Shown: piece by piece, positions 46,100 to 54,687 of the stretch
How the letters are laid out: every line of letters starts with the position of its first letter
Position numbering within the stretch: position 1 is the stretch's first letter
Source: Burkholderia pyrrocinia
Lineage (GTDB): Bacteria > Pseudomonadota > Gammaproteobacteria > Burkholderiales > Burkholderiaceae
DNA length: 64,000 bases
Assembly: GCF_018417535.1 (NCBI RefSeq)
Contig: NZ_CP070978.1
Location: 620,001-684,000 of the forward strand
Reading direction: 5' to 3'
Notes under the pieces: generated by a model
What the model was told of the DNA's origin: nothing
Seen by the model: only the letters and a program-made list of their open reading frames with translations
Database searches by the model: none
Made by a program: the position numbers and the translations under genes

Positions 46100-48361
46100 C
46101 TACTCTTCCGAACCAGGCCCCGCGCATGGCGCGATGTGGCCTTGGCGCAGGAGTTCGCTGGCTCGAGCGGCCCCCACTGCTTCGCTGAAACGGAAGCCTT
46201 GCGCGCTCGTCGCCCGATTCGTCGCAGCCAGCAGCGCACGCTGTTGCTCGGTCTCCACGCCTTGGGCAATGACCCCGATCCCGATACTGTGCGCAAAGGT
46301 GACGATGGCACGGATCGTCGCCGCACTCTCGGGATCGCTGGTAGACCGGCGGATGAGGGATTGCGCGATCTTGAGATGGTTCACACGATAAGCCTTGACA
46401 TACTCAAATGACGCATACTCGCTACCGAAATCATCGATGGCAATCTTCGCGCCGAGCTCATGTAGCTGTGGGAGTATGTCGCTTTGTGCCCACGACAGCC
46501 TGGCCAGAGTCGCCTCAGTCACGTCGAATTCCAAATCGGAGGGGGCGAGACGCCACTTCGCGGCGGCTTCAGTAACATCGCGCACAAACGTTTGAGCACT
46601 CCTGAGCTCGAACAGAGACAGATTGATCGCGATCATCAGCGGGGCCACCCCCTCGTCGCGCCATACTCTCATTTGCCGGCACGCCTGGTCCAGCACCCAG
46701 TGCCCAAGCGCTGCCATGGTGCCGTCCCGCTCGGCGATCGGAATAAACACACCAGGGGCAATGAGGCCCCGCGTCGGGTGATGCCAGCGAACCAGTCCTT
46801 CCATCCCTAGAATGTTTCCGGAGGACAACTCGACCTCGGGTTGGTACTGGAGTTCCAACTCGCCGCGATCAATCGCTCCTCTCAAGTCGTCGGCGAGTGC
46901 GACACGTTTGAATACTTCCTGGTCGAGTTCGTCGGAATGAAAGCGATACCGGTTGCCGCCCTGATGCTTCGCACGGTGGAGCGCTAAATCGGTCTGCGCC
47001 AGCATGGCGTCTGCTCCGCTGTCGCCCTGGACGTACGCACGGATGCCAATGCTCACCGAGATACGCACATCGTTGCCATCAAGCAGATAGGGAGCCGCCA
47101 GCGTCGCCTGGAGCTTCGCGGCCAGTGCCCCGGCGTTCGCCGGCTCGACCATCTCGCCCTGCAGCACGGCAAACGAATCGCCGCCCAACCGGGCAACCAG
47201 GTCGCTTTCGTGAATGCAATTCCTGAGACGCTCTGCCACCTCCCGAAGCAACAGGTCGCCGATCGGGTAACCCAGTCTGTCATTGACCCGCTTGAAGTGG
47301 TCGAGAGCGACAAAGAAGATCGCAAACGGCATGGTGCCGTGTTGGGCTGCAGCGAAAGCCTGGTGCACCCGCGCGAGGAAGCCGGCCCGATTCGCCAATC
47401 CCGTGAGCGCATCGGTGTGAGCGAGCCGCGCGATCTTTTCCTCCGCTGCCTTGCGCTCGGCAATGTCGATGATGATCCCTTCAACTTCGATTAGCCGTCC
47501 ATCCTTGTCGCGGACCGGAACATAGCGATTCTCGACACAACAGTAAGCGCCGTCGCCAGTGCGCAAGCGGAACTCGATCGTGACCCCTTCGGTGTCCTTG
47601 TCCAGTACTCGCGCCAGTGCCGCATCGACTTTGGCCTGGTCGTCCGGGGCGACAAGCTCGTTGGCCCAGACTGGCGCAGCAAGCAAGGCAGCGCGGTCGT
47701 GGCCGAACCTGGCGATGTCATGCGATATGTAGATGAGCGGAAACGACGGCACGCCGCGCAGACGGTAAAGGATGACTGGACTGTTCTGGACGATGATGTT
47801 GGCTTCAGCAAGCGCATTGATTCTTTCCTCGACGACCGCTTCCAGGTCGCTCGTCTTGACGGCCGCCTCTTTCGTCATCTGCCACTTCGTGGTCAGCACG
47901 CTGGCCGTCTGACGGACCTCGATGTTGTTCAATGGCTTCTTGAGAACGAGCAGCCGGTCGTCTGCGCCCAGGCGCCTGGCCAGCGTGCCCCAAGGGGGAT
48001 CGGAATGCGGGCTGCATAGGGCAACCTGCAACTTGGGGTCCACTTGCCAGAGTCGCTCGATGGTCTGAAGGCAGTCCCAACCGTGCAGCATGTGCGTGTC
48101 GACAAAGGCCATCGCATAGGGTTTGTTCTCCGCCAGCGCGCGCACGACCCGCTCCAGCGCTTCCCGGCCCTGATACGCGAAATCGATCTGAAACGCCGCG
48201 CGACCGGCTGGAACCTCGCGGAAAAAGGACGCCTGGGTTGCGGCCAGCGCAGTTTCGCTGTGCAGTGGGCGAGCGAGAATCTTGCGGAAACTCTGGTGAG
48301 CCGCAACATTGTCGTTGATCACGAGGACGCGACGATTGACTGGATCTCTCGGCGCGCTCAC
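46100..48361 (-). CDS. REC-PAS-GGDEF-EAL signalling protein with degenerate catalytic motifs
   Basis: 753-aa protein read from GTG at 48361 (GAAGG upstream). A receiver-like domain (residues 10-150) has Asp88 in MAFVDTHM and Lys141 in VLKKPL, followed by a PAS domain (185-300), a GGDEF domain (about 312-475) and an EAL domain (about 485-745). The GGDEF signature is RLGGDSF, Ser for the catalytic Glu, and the first Mg-binding Asp is Ala352 (VALDHF). The EAL motif is EGL with Glu521 kept, but the AEGVE glutamate is Gln700 (AQGVE), KID is KIA (Ala666) and loop 6 is DDFGSEY. Both enzymatic activities are probably lost or weak, leaving a c-di-GMP or protein-binding role. Confidence 0.85.
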   Translation of the reverse strand: MSAPRDPVNRRVLVINDNVAAHQSFRKILARPLHSETALAATQASFFREVPAGRAAFQIDFAYQGREALERVVRALAENKPYAMAFVDTHMLHGWDCLQTIERLWQVDPKLQVALCSPHSDPPWGTLARRLGADDRLLVLKKPLNNIEVRQTASVLTTKWQMTKEAAVKTSDLEAVVEERINALAEANIIVQNSPVILYRLRGVPSFPLIYISHDIARFGHDRAALLAAPVWANELVAPDDQAKVDAALARVLDKDTEGVTIEFRLRTGDGAYCCVENRYVPVRDKDGRLIEVEGIIIDIAERKAAEEKIARLAHTDALTGLANRAGFLARVHQAFAAAQHGTMPFAIFFVALDHFKRVNDRLGYPIGDLLLREVAERLRNCIHESDLVARLGGDSFAVLQGEMVEPANAGALAAKLQATLAAPYLLDGNDVRISVSIGIRAYVQGDSGADAMLAQTDLALHRAKHQGGNRYRFHSDELDQEVFKRVALADDLRGAIDRGELELQYQPEVELSSGNILGMEGLVRWHHPTRGLIAPGVFIPIAERDGTMAALGHWVLDQACRQMRVWRDEGVAPLMIAINLSLFELRSAQTFVRDVTEAAAKWRLAPSDLEFDVTEATLARLSWAQSDILPQLHELGAKIAIDDFGSEYASFEYVKAYRVNHLKIAQSLIRRSTSDPESAATIRAIVTFAHSIGIGVIAQGVETEQQRALLAATNRATSAQGFRFSEAVGAARASELLRQGHIAPCAGPGSEE

Positions 48362-49047
48362 GCAGATCCCTTCACGGTGCCAGTGGTGGGTCCAGGGCAA
48401 CGATCTCGGCTTTGCAGGCGTCGTCGCACTGTGTCTGCCGGGGCGCACGCCCTTGGGTAGCCTGTGCGGTTCCATGTAAGCCCCGGCGTGAGGCCAGGAC
48501 CGTGCCTCCCCCTGTCCGTGGTGAAGCCTAGATTGAAAACGCATGCCAGGTTCTCCCCGCAATCCCGCTAACGGTTGCCGCTGAAACGAACCGATCTCAA
48601 GTGTTTCGCCGACAAAAAGTGCGCCGGACACGTATAGGGACGCATCGATCCCGCCCGTCGCGATTGCACTCGTATCGAACCAATCGGCAATGTGAGGTCG
48701 GTCGAAGGCTCCACGGTGACGGGTCGGTCCGCAGATACACGATTGCTTAGGACAGTTGGACGATTCCGGCCGCTCGGCGCTTGCGGCGATTTTGGTTCAA
48801 TGCGTCAACGTCGACTCACCGCGGGATCCCGTATGTCGGGCGCGCAGGTGTTGTAGTCAAGCCCCGCCCCAAAGATTGGCCCAATTTCGTCAGACGATGG
48901 AAGTATAGTCGCGCGCATCCATCTGACAAACTTCAGTAACTGGAAACCTCATTCGTGCTTGACGACGAATCGAGGGTCGGACGCGGGATGGTCAGGTTGC
49001 GTGGTTGGTTGCGCCTACTCGGGTTAGCCGCGAGCCGACATTCGGGA
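48362..49047. other. Intergenic region left of the transposon
   Basis: About 686 bp between the signalling gene and the transposon. It holds the signalling gene promoter. Short frames at 48955-49137 run into the IS end and look non-coding. The DNA is of mixed composition and shows no known family. It was presumably continuous with 52582 onward before the transposon entered. Confidence 0.4.
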
Positions 49048-49056
49048 CCGTTAACT
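49048..49056. repeat. Target-site duplication, left copy (ccgttaact)
   Basis: The 9 bp immediately outside the left IS end are identical to the 9 bp immediately outside the far right end at 52573-52581. Nine-base duplications are the known product of IS50/Tn5-type transposition. Confidence 0.85.
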
Positions 49057-50540
49057 CATCTCGTTATACGCAAGTCTCGTCACCGCCGTCGTCGCGCAAT
49101 AGGCGGATGGTTTCCGCGGCGATATGAACTTTCGTGAGTCCCTTCCAGATGGTCTCTGTGCCGGGTTCGCCATCGCCCTTGCGAGCGAGGAGACCGCCGA
49201 GGCGTGCGACCAGGCGCAACACGTCGTTGAGCTTGGGTTGCGCTGGCATACGCGATTTCGTGAGCAAGTGGGCAGCCCGAATTTCATCGGGATCGAAGAA
49301 CAGATGCGCGTCCAAATCAGGACAGGTCCGGCCCAGCCGCATCAGATTGTTCACGCGCCAAGCCACCACAAGAAACAGCGCCAACGCACGCTCAAGTCGT
49401 TCAATCGTGCCCAACTGCAATTCTTCGACCTGACAGCCGTTCTTCAGAACGTTGAACAGGATCTCGATTTCCCATCTCGCCCGATACCACTCGATCAATT
49501 CGATCGCTTCATCCAGCGTGGTAGCCGCCCGGTTAGTCAGCAAGCGCCATTCGATCGGCTTGACGCCAGCAGGCGCGTCAAACTCCCGCGCGACCAGGCA
49601 CGTTGCAGCGATGCTTTTGCCCTTGCTCGCGGGCAACGCCACGCGCTGCAGCCATAGACGCAGGCGCACCGTGCGCGCTCTCACGCCTTGGCGCGCGGCC
49701 ATCGTGAAGGCGATTTCGCCCACCGCTTCGCCGCGCGTGGTGCGCTCCCACAACTTATCGCCTTCAGGCAGACAGCGGTTATGCGCGGCACGTACCAGCC
49801 AGTCGGCCGGGTTGCCCAGCGCATCGGCGCACTCCATCAACGCCATCAGATCCGCTTCGCGGTCGGCCACATACACCAGGCGGGTCGATGGCATTTCCGG
49901 CGCCATCTCGGCGATGCGCTCATAGCCTTCGATCCAACGCAAACTTTCCTTGGGGCCGCCACGCTGACCCGATTCGTCCTTCTTCTCGCGGGCCCACATC
50001 CACGCGTCCAGAATACCCAACGGCTCGCGCTGCGGCGTCACCGCATAGGTCGGGTGAACCAACATCCCGCGCTGCGCCTCGTAGGTCAATGGCCCCAGTC
50101 CGATCGTCTCCTGACCGTTAAAATCAAGCTCGGTGGTGTCTTGCAGACAGAGCACGACCTGATGCGCTTGCATCCGCTTTTGCGTGTGCAGCCAATGCGG
50201 CTCCAGAATCGCATGCCACTGGACCTTGTCGTTGTCGAAGAAGCGGTACGCAGCTATCGTTTCGCCCCAACCATGACATGCCTGCGGCAAGCTGGCCGTC
50301 GGATCGGCCGCCATTCTTTCCATCAAAAGCCTCGCTCGCTTGTCAGGCGCGCGTCTCCCAGGTCCAGTTGCTCGAATTCCGTTTGCGTCCAGGGCGTCGA
50401 TTCCGTCACCAAGGCATCCGCTCAAAAGCGGAGAGTAGACGCGATCCGCCTACAGTTTACAAGCCCTGTTCTATGTCATTGAAAGTAAACGTATTCATTC
50501 GCCGCCCCGATTCGCCGGTCACGATGTGTATAACGACATG
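49057..50540 (-). mobile_element. IS4-family (IS50 group) insertion sequence, left element
   Basis: 1484-bp element with imperfect 19-bp inverted ends: left inward catctcgttatacgcaagt (49057-49075), right inward catgtcgttatacacatcg (complement 50522-50540), 15 of 19 identical and close to the Tn5 mosaic-end pattern. It contains one minus-strand transposase gene that is frameshifted. Confidence 0.85.
49064..50409 (-). pseudogene. IS4-family transposase, frameshifted near the N-terminus
   Basis: DDE transposase with the IS4 signature YRARWEIEILFNVLKNG (Y-2-R-3-E-6-K), first Asp in VLCLQDTTELDFNG, second in LVYVADREADLMAL. From a GTG at 50409 the N-terminus reads TPWTQTEFEQLDLGDARLT, then the reading frame breaks near 50344, where one G is missing from an expected CTGGACAAG. 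The rest (KRARLLMERMAADPTASLPQ onward) continues in another frame to the stop at 49064. Unless the base is a sequencing error, this copy is inactive in cis. Confidence 0.82.
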
Positions 50541-50655
50541 CTGTATGCCTGGCCGGTGTAGGCGCTTCAGCGGTTCAGGTAGCGTAGCAACCGGTCGCGC
50601 GCGAACTCGCGATCGTATTCAGCCGCGGCAATGGGCTGAATGGAATTCTTTAGGC
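50541..50655. other. Left cargo edge with a gene-end fragment
   Basis: 115 bp between the IS end and the AT-rich cargo. On the minus strand 50567-50640 reads IAAAEYDREFARDRLLRYLN and then a stop, with ordinary high-GC codon use. It looks like the last 25 codons of a gene cut by the IS. I do not recognise it. Confidence 0.4.
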
Positions 50656-50964
50656 TTATTGTGATCGAGAAGGGCCAGAAATGATGCAGTTGGTGATGTT
50701 TCTATATCCATTCGTTATTATCTCGGTAGTTTGCACGATTAGCGGGCGACCTGAGAAAAGCCCCGCCAACAGTGCGATATAAATGTGATCTACCGCATAT
50801 AGGCTCTTTGCTACATCTACGTAGAATTTCTGTTGCAGTTCCTCCCCGTTCACTTTCGACAGGGTGATTATCGGGTTGTTGACGTAGAGGCTGGGACTTG
50901 CTTCGATTCGAGAGACTATTACGTCCGTGTAAGTTTCGAGATTCAAGGGGGCGTCATGTTCCAT
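50656..50964 (-). CDS. Hypothetical protein, 102 aa (transposon cargo)
   Basis: Soluble protein starting MEHDAPLNLETYTDVIVSRI and ending NITNCIISGPSRSQ, with a hydrophobic middle (VDHIYIALLAGLFSGRPLIV) too polar at its edges for a firm membrane call. GGAGAG lies six bases ahead of the ATG at 50964, whereas longer readings from upstream ATGs place the start within that ribosome site. Codon use is AT-rich, like the AidA-type gene it faces and unlike the rest of the window. No family recognised. It shares a 315-bp promoter region with the AidA-type gene and may act with it. Confidence 0.6.
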   Translation of the reverse strand: MEHDAPLNLETYTDVIVSRIEASPSLYVNNPIITLSKVNGEELQQKFYVDVAKSLYAVDHIYIALLAGLFSGRPLIVQTTEIITNGYRNITNCIISGPSRSQ

Positions 50965-51279
50965 TTTTCTCTCCATCATGAAATTGGGTGCGGATTGTGC
51001 GTTTCGATGCGACTCGGGAATCAAGCATAGATGAAAATTTTGATTTTCCAACCAAAAATGAAGTTTTGCGGATTTTTTAACAATCGAACGGATTGAAACT
51101 ATTTTCTGCGAAACATTACACCTGCCTGTAATTGATTTCCGCGCTGCGATGGCATAGATTCAGACCGCGTGAGATGCTCTTGGATACAGCTTTGGAAATT
51201 TTTACTTGAGCCGATTGTTTTTTCGGGCATCTCGGGCTGATTTTCTGGACTTCCATCAACCTTGATAAAAGCGGATTCC
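50965..51279. promoter_or_regulatory. Divergent AT-rich promoter region of the transposon cargo
   Basis: 315 bp, the most AT-rich stretch of the window, between the two divergent cargo genes. It must hold both promoters. Several A/T tracts (aaaattttgattttcc, ggaaatttttact) are present, but no lux/cep-type box (CTGT-N-ACAG) was found, so quorum control known for AidA elsewhere is not supported by this sequence. Confidence 0.5.
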
Positions 51280-51702
51280 ATGGCGACTCGTTACGTTCTT
51301 GTGGTGGTCAATGTTTCCAAAGCCATTCAAGAGAAGAACCTCTCAAAATATGTGTACATGGTGGATTCGACAGGATATGTCGGAATCAACGGAGAGGGCG
51401 GAAATGAATTGCTGACGACGTGCAAGGTGAAAGATACGATTCAGTGGACTGTTGCATCGATTAATCCCGGGAATGATGTCGCAATAACCGCTATTACCGG
51501 GCAGGCCGTCGAGAGCGGCATGATTATCGTTGATCCCCCAATCCCGACGGGTGGTGCAGTCAGCGCGCAGGCGTTTGTTGCAAAGGCTGGCAACAAAATC
51601 CAATACAGTATGACTTTGAATCTTGATGACGGAACGGCGATTATGTCGTTTGATCCGTTTATTACGGCAACCGCTCGCATTTCCGAAGATGATGAGGATT
51701 AG
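51280..51702 (+). CDS. AidA/PixA-family inclusion-body protein
   Basis: 140-aa protein of the inclusion-body (PixA/AidA) family. YVLVVVNVSKAIQEKNLSKY matches the conserved first strand and helix, YVYMVDSTGYVGINGEGGNE the glycine-rich strand-turn, VKDTIQWTVASI the central core motif (usually GDTIRW), and the C-terminal block ends in MSFDPFITATARI. In Burkholderia cenocepacia AidA is quorum-regulated and helps kill nematodes; in Xenorhabdus PixA forms crystalline inclusions. This copy is shorter than those (about 170-185 aa) and AT-rich. The ATG at 51280 is preferred over a TTG at 51262. Confidence 0.8.
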   Translation: MATRYVLVVVNVSKAIQEKNLSKYVYMVDSTGYVGINGEGGNELLTTCKVKDTIQWTVASINPGNDVAITAITGQAVESGMIIVDPPIPTGGAVSAQAFVAKAGNKIQYSMTLNLDDGTAIMSFDPFITATARISEDDED

Positions 51703-52130
51703 TTGATTTGAATATTTAAATTGATAGGAAATTGTTCAAATTGGTTGATTGTTTTCATTTTTTGGTAACGCGGCGCAGCCTGTCGTCCGTGCGGCGGATG
51801 CAGGTCAGTCGAATCTCGCGACGCCGATCGTTCGCCGGAGCTTGTCGAGCGCAAACGCATCGGGGGCACCGCTTTCCATCGGTTACCTCTCGGCAGCGCG
51901 CGCCAGCTTGTCGATGTGGCGCAGTGCGCGGTGCACCGATGCAACCTTCCTGCCCGTTGGTTACAGACTCTCCGCGAAATCCCAGGAACTCCACATTAGC
52001 CAACGCGCGATACCTTCGGCTTGTCCGATTCGTGGACTACGAGTAGCGCTCGCAAGACGTCGACGACGCACACGACATGATGGAAGCCGGCGAGAAGATC
52101 TTGAAGCAACTGGAGCGAGCGGGTTTGGGC
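51703..52130. other. Right cargo edge with gene fragments
   Basis: 428 bp. The AT-rich block ends near 51755 and ordinary GC-rich DNA follows. The minus strand reads VASVHRALRHIDKLARAAER and a stop, followed by an ATG reading MESGAPDAFALDKLRRTIGV, as if two small genes once overlapped. The plus strand carries DDAHDMMEAGEKILKQLERA running into the IS end at 52130. No family recognised; the pieces look truncated by the IS. Confidence 0.4.
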
Positions 52131-52572
52131 CATCGGCTTATACACAATTGTCGGTGTGACCGCCGGCACGCAACTTCTGCAACGTCTTGGCAGCGACATG
52201 AACCTCTTTGAGTCCGAGCCAGATGGCTTTCGCACCGGGTTCGCCGTCGCCCTTGCGGCCGAGGAATCCGCCCAGGCGCGCGATCGGGCGCAGCACCTCG
52301 TTGAGCTTTGGCTTGGCCGGCTGCTTGAGGTCGGTCAGCAAATACATGCCGCGTATTTCATCGGCATCGAAGAACAGTTCGGCTTCCAGATCGGGGCAAC
52401 TGCGGCCCATGTGCATCATCCAGCAGGGTGCTTCCAGAGCCAAGGCGTTCACGCAAAAGGCGAGAGTAAACGCGATGCGCCGAAAGTTTACAAGCCACGG
52501 TCCATCTCATTGATCGAAAACGATTCGTTCCGGTCTACGGTTGCGGAGAGCTGATTTATGTATAAGACGATG
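52131..52572 (-). mobile_element. Internally deleted IS4-type derivative (right element)
   Basis: 442-bp element with 19-bp ends, left inward catcggcttatacacaatt (52131-52149) and right inward catcgtcttatacataaat (complement 52554-52572), 15 of 19 identical. Both the transposase 5-prime leader and its 3-prime end remain, with the middle deleted. It is related to but not the same as the left element, so it is a MITE-like, non-autonomous end that could be mobilised by a transposase in trans. Confidence 0.82.
52138..52452 (-). pseudogene. Truncated IS4-family transposase (C-terminal remnant)
   Basis: 104-codon frame. From about residue 14 it reads SCPDLEAELFFDADEIRGMY, then AKPKLNEVLRPIARLGGFLG and RKGDGEPGAKAIWLGLKEVH, which aligns with the C-terminal 90 residues of the left-element transposase at about two thirds identity. 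The first residues (MNALALEAPCWMM) come from the original start region fused in by the internal deletion. It lacks all DDE residues and is inactive. Confidence 0.82.
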
Positions 52573-52581
52573 CCGTTAACT
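52573..52581. repeat. Target-site duplication, right copy (ccgttaact)
   Basis: Identical to 49048-49056 and directly abutting the right IS end, which defines 49057-52572 as one inserted unit. Confidence 0.85.
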
Positions 52582-52789
52582 TCGTCGATTACCTGAACGG
52601 CCGTTATTGGCCGACGACGCGCCGGACAGAAACGGCGTGCCAACGTCCGATAGCGGTGCAACGCCAACGTGTGAACGTCCGTGCGAAGACGTGGGCGAAC
52701 GTCTGTAGATGGCCGAATCCAGCCGACAACAACTCCCGCCCACTCCGCCCCGATTCGTCCGCCTGCCCCTGCCCGCGGCGACCACCGAC

Positions 52790-53749
52790 CTAGCGACCTC
52801 CCCGGTCATCCGTGCGCGCTTCGCGACGCATCGCCTGCGGCGGCACGCCGAACCCGCGCACGAACGCCTCGCGCATATGCCGGCGATCGCGAAAACCGTT
52901 CTCCTTCGCGATCACGTCGAGCGGATGGCGACTCTGTTCGATCATCAGACGCGCGGACTCGAGCCGCAACCGCTCGATCGCCTTCGCAGGCGACTGCCCC
53001 GTTTCGAGCGCGAACACGCGGCTGAACTGCCGCGGGCTCAGGTGGACCGCATCGGCCAGTTCCTCGACGGTCAGCGCACGGCCGAGGTTCTGCCGCGCGT
53101 AGTTCAGCGCGTTCTGGATCCGGTCGGATTTCGGCGCGAGCTCCAGCATTTCGGAATGCTGCGACTGGCCGCCGGCCCGGCGCTGGTGCATCACGAGCTT
53201 GTGCGCGACCGAACGCGCGGCATCGGCACCGAGATCCTTTTCCACCATCGCGAGCGCGAGGTCGAGGCCGGCCGTCATCCCGGCCGAGGTCCAGATCGGA
53301 CCGTCGACGATGTAGATCCGGTCTTCCTCGACGCGAATCTTCGGGTAATGCCGCTGCATGTCTCGGCCGAACGCCCAGTGCGTCGTCGCGCGACGCTGCG
53401 CGAGCAGTCCGGCCTCGGCCAGCACGAATGCGCCCGTGCAGATACCGGCGATCCGCCGCGCACGCGCGTTCGCGCGGCGCAGGAACGCGACCACGCCGGC
53501 CGACGCCGGCGAAGCGAGCGGATCGTTGACGCCCGCGACGATCCACGTATCGACGTCGATCCGCCCGCGCAGCGCTCGCGTCGCGACCGACAACCCGAGC
53601 GACGAGCGCACGTCGCCGCCTTCGACCGAATAGTTGTCCATCACATAGAACGGCTCGCCCGCGCCCAGGTTCGCGTACTCGAACACCGACTGCGCGGCGA
53701 GCGCCATGATCTGGAAGCCGTCGCTGATCAGAAAGCCGATTCGGTGCAT
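52790..53749 (-). CDS. GlxA-family transcriptional regulator (DJ-1/PfpI + AraC HTH)
   Basis: 319-aa protein. The N-terminal half is a DJ-1/PfpI-like domain (MHRIGFLISDGFQIMALAAQ, RIAGICTGAFVLAEAGLLAQ with the nucleophile-elbow Cys, ATTHWAFGRDMQRHYP). The C-terminal half is an AraC HTH (RALTVEELADAVHLSPRQFS, IERLRLESARLMIEQSRHPL). GGAG seven bases upstream fixes ATG 53749. Relatives regulate arginine, carnitine or glycine-betaine catabolism. It is divergent from the SDR gene and likely controls it. Confidence 0.87.
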   Translation of the reverse strand: MHRIGFLISDGFQIMALAAQSVFEYANLGAGEPFYVMDNYSVEGGDVRSSLGLSVATRALRGRIDVDTWIVAGVNDPLASPASAGVVAFLRRANARARRIAGICTGAFVLAEAGLLAQRRATTHWAFGRDMQRHYPKIRVEEDRIYIVDGPIWTSAGMTAGLDLALAMVEKDLGADAARSVAHKLVMHQRRAGGQSQHSEMLELAPKSDRIQNALNYARQNLGRALTVEELADAVHLSPRQFSRVFALETGQSPAKAIERLRLESARLMIEQSRHPLDVIAKENGFRDRRHMREAFVRGFGVPPQAMRREARTDDRGGR

Positions 53750-53886
53750 GCGTGTTCTCCAGTCCCGGGCACGGCGAGCGGCCCTATGTCCTGAATCATA
53801 CCCATCTACGTCATTTGTGTCGCAGCGATCCGAGGCCAGAATGCATTCACGCCATTCGGCCAACTTCATCGACACGGAGCGACATC

Positions 53887-54687
53887 ATGACTCAAGCACA
53901 TCGCGGTACCGCCCTCATTACCGGCGCCTCGTCGGGCATCGGCGCCGTCTACGCCGACCGGCTCGCGCGCCGCGGCTACGACCTGATCCTGGTCGCGCGC
54001 AGCCGCGACCGGCTGGCCGCCCTCGCCGAGCGCATCACGAACGACACGCAGCGCAGCGTCGAGATCGTCGACGCCGACCTCAACGACCGCGCGGCGCTCG
54101 CCGCCGTCGAAACGAAGCTGAAGCAGGACGCGAGCATCACGCTGCTCGTGAACAACGCGGGTGTCGGCACGCATGCGCCGCTGCTCGACAGCGACGTCGA
54201 CGCGATGACGCGGATGATCGACCTGAACGTGACCGCGCTCACGCGCCTCACCTATGCGGCCGTGCCCGGCTTCGTCGCCCGTGGCCACGGCGCGGTGATC
54301 AATATTTCGTCGATCGTCGCGATCTCGCCGGAAACGCTGAACGGCGTGTACGGCGGCAGCAAGGCGTTCGTGCTCGCGTTCAGCCAGTCGCTGCATCACG
54401 AACTCGCCGACAAGGGCGTGCAGGTGCAGGCCGTGCTGCCCGGCGCGACGGCCACCGATTTCTGGCAGACGGGCGGCCTGCCGCTCGAACACCTGCCGAA
54501 GGAAATCGTGATGCCGGCGCCCGACATGGTCGACGCGGCGCTGGTCGGTTTCGATCGCGGCGAACTCGTGACGATTCCGTCGCTGCACGCGGCCGACGAA
54601 TGGGACGCGTACGAAGCCGCGCGCCGCACGATGGCGCCGCACCTGTCGACCGATACGCCCGCGCCGCGCTACGCGTCGGTACGCTGA
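53887..54687 (+). CDS. Short-chain dehydrogenase/reductase (SDR)
   Basis: 266-aa NAD(P)-dependent enzyme. The glycine motif is TALITGASSGIGAVYADRLA, the structural NNAG is in LLVNNAGVG and the catalytic Ser-Tyr-Lys triad appears as ISSIVAISPETLNGVYGGSK, with Ser in ISS, Tyr in VYGG and the Lys four residues later. Substrate unknown. It is divergent from the GlxA-type regulator. Confidence 0.87.
   Translation: MTQAHRGTALITGASSGIGAVYADRLARRGYDLILVARSRDRLAALAERITNDTQRSVEIVDADLNDRAALAAVETKLKQDASITLLVNNAGVGTHAPLLDSDVDAMTRMIDLNVTALTRLTYAAVPGFVARGHGAVINISSIVAISPETLNGVYGGSKAFVLAFSQSLHHELADKGVQVQAVLPGATATDFWQTGGLPLEHLPKEIVMPAPDMVDAALVGFDRGELVTIPSLHAADEWDAYEAARRTMAPHLSTDTPAPRYASVR

Larger units (their letters stand above)
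49057..52572. mobile_element. Composite transposon bounded by two IS4/IS50-type elements
   Basis: 3516-bp unit. Left boundary is an IS4-type element (49057-50540), right boundary a shorter, related but different IS derivative (52131-52572). Both read in the same direction. Each has 19-bp ends of the type CATnnnnTTATACnnA, similar to Tn5 ends. The 9-bp repeats ccgttaact lie outside the outermost ends only; the inner ends (ctgtatgcc, ggtttgggc) do not match, so the pair moved as one unit. The cargo is the AT-rich block 50541-52130 with two small genes. Confidence 0.82.

Noticed and set aside
48955..49137. 60-codon frame at the left transposon end
   Set aside because: Crosses the target duplication and the IS end, so it cannot be an original gene.
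50965..51279. Possible lux/cep quorum box upstream of the AidA-type gene
   Set aside because: Looked for the CTGT-N-ACAG pattern and found none.
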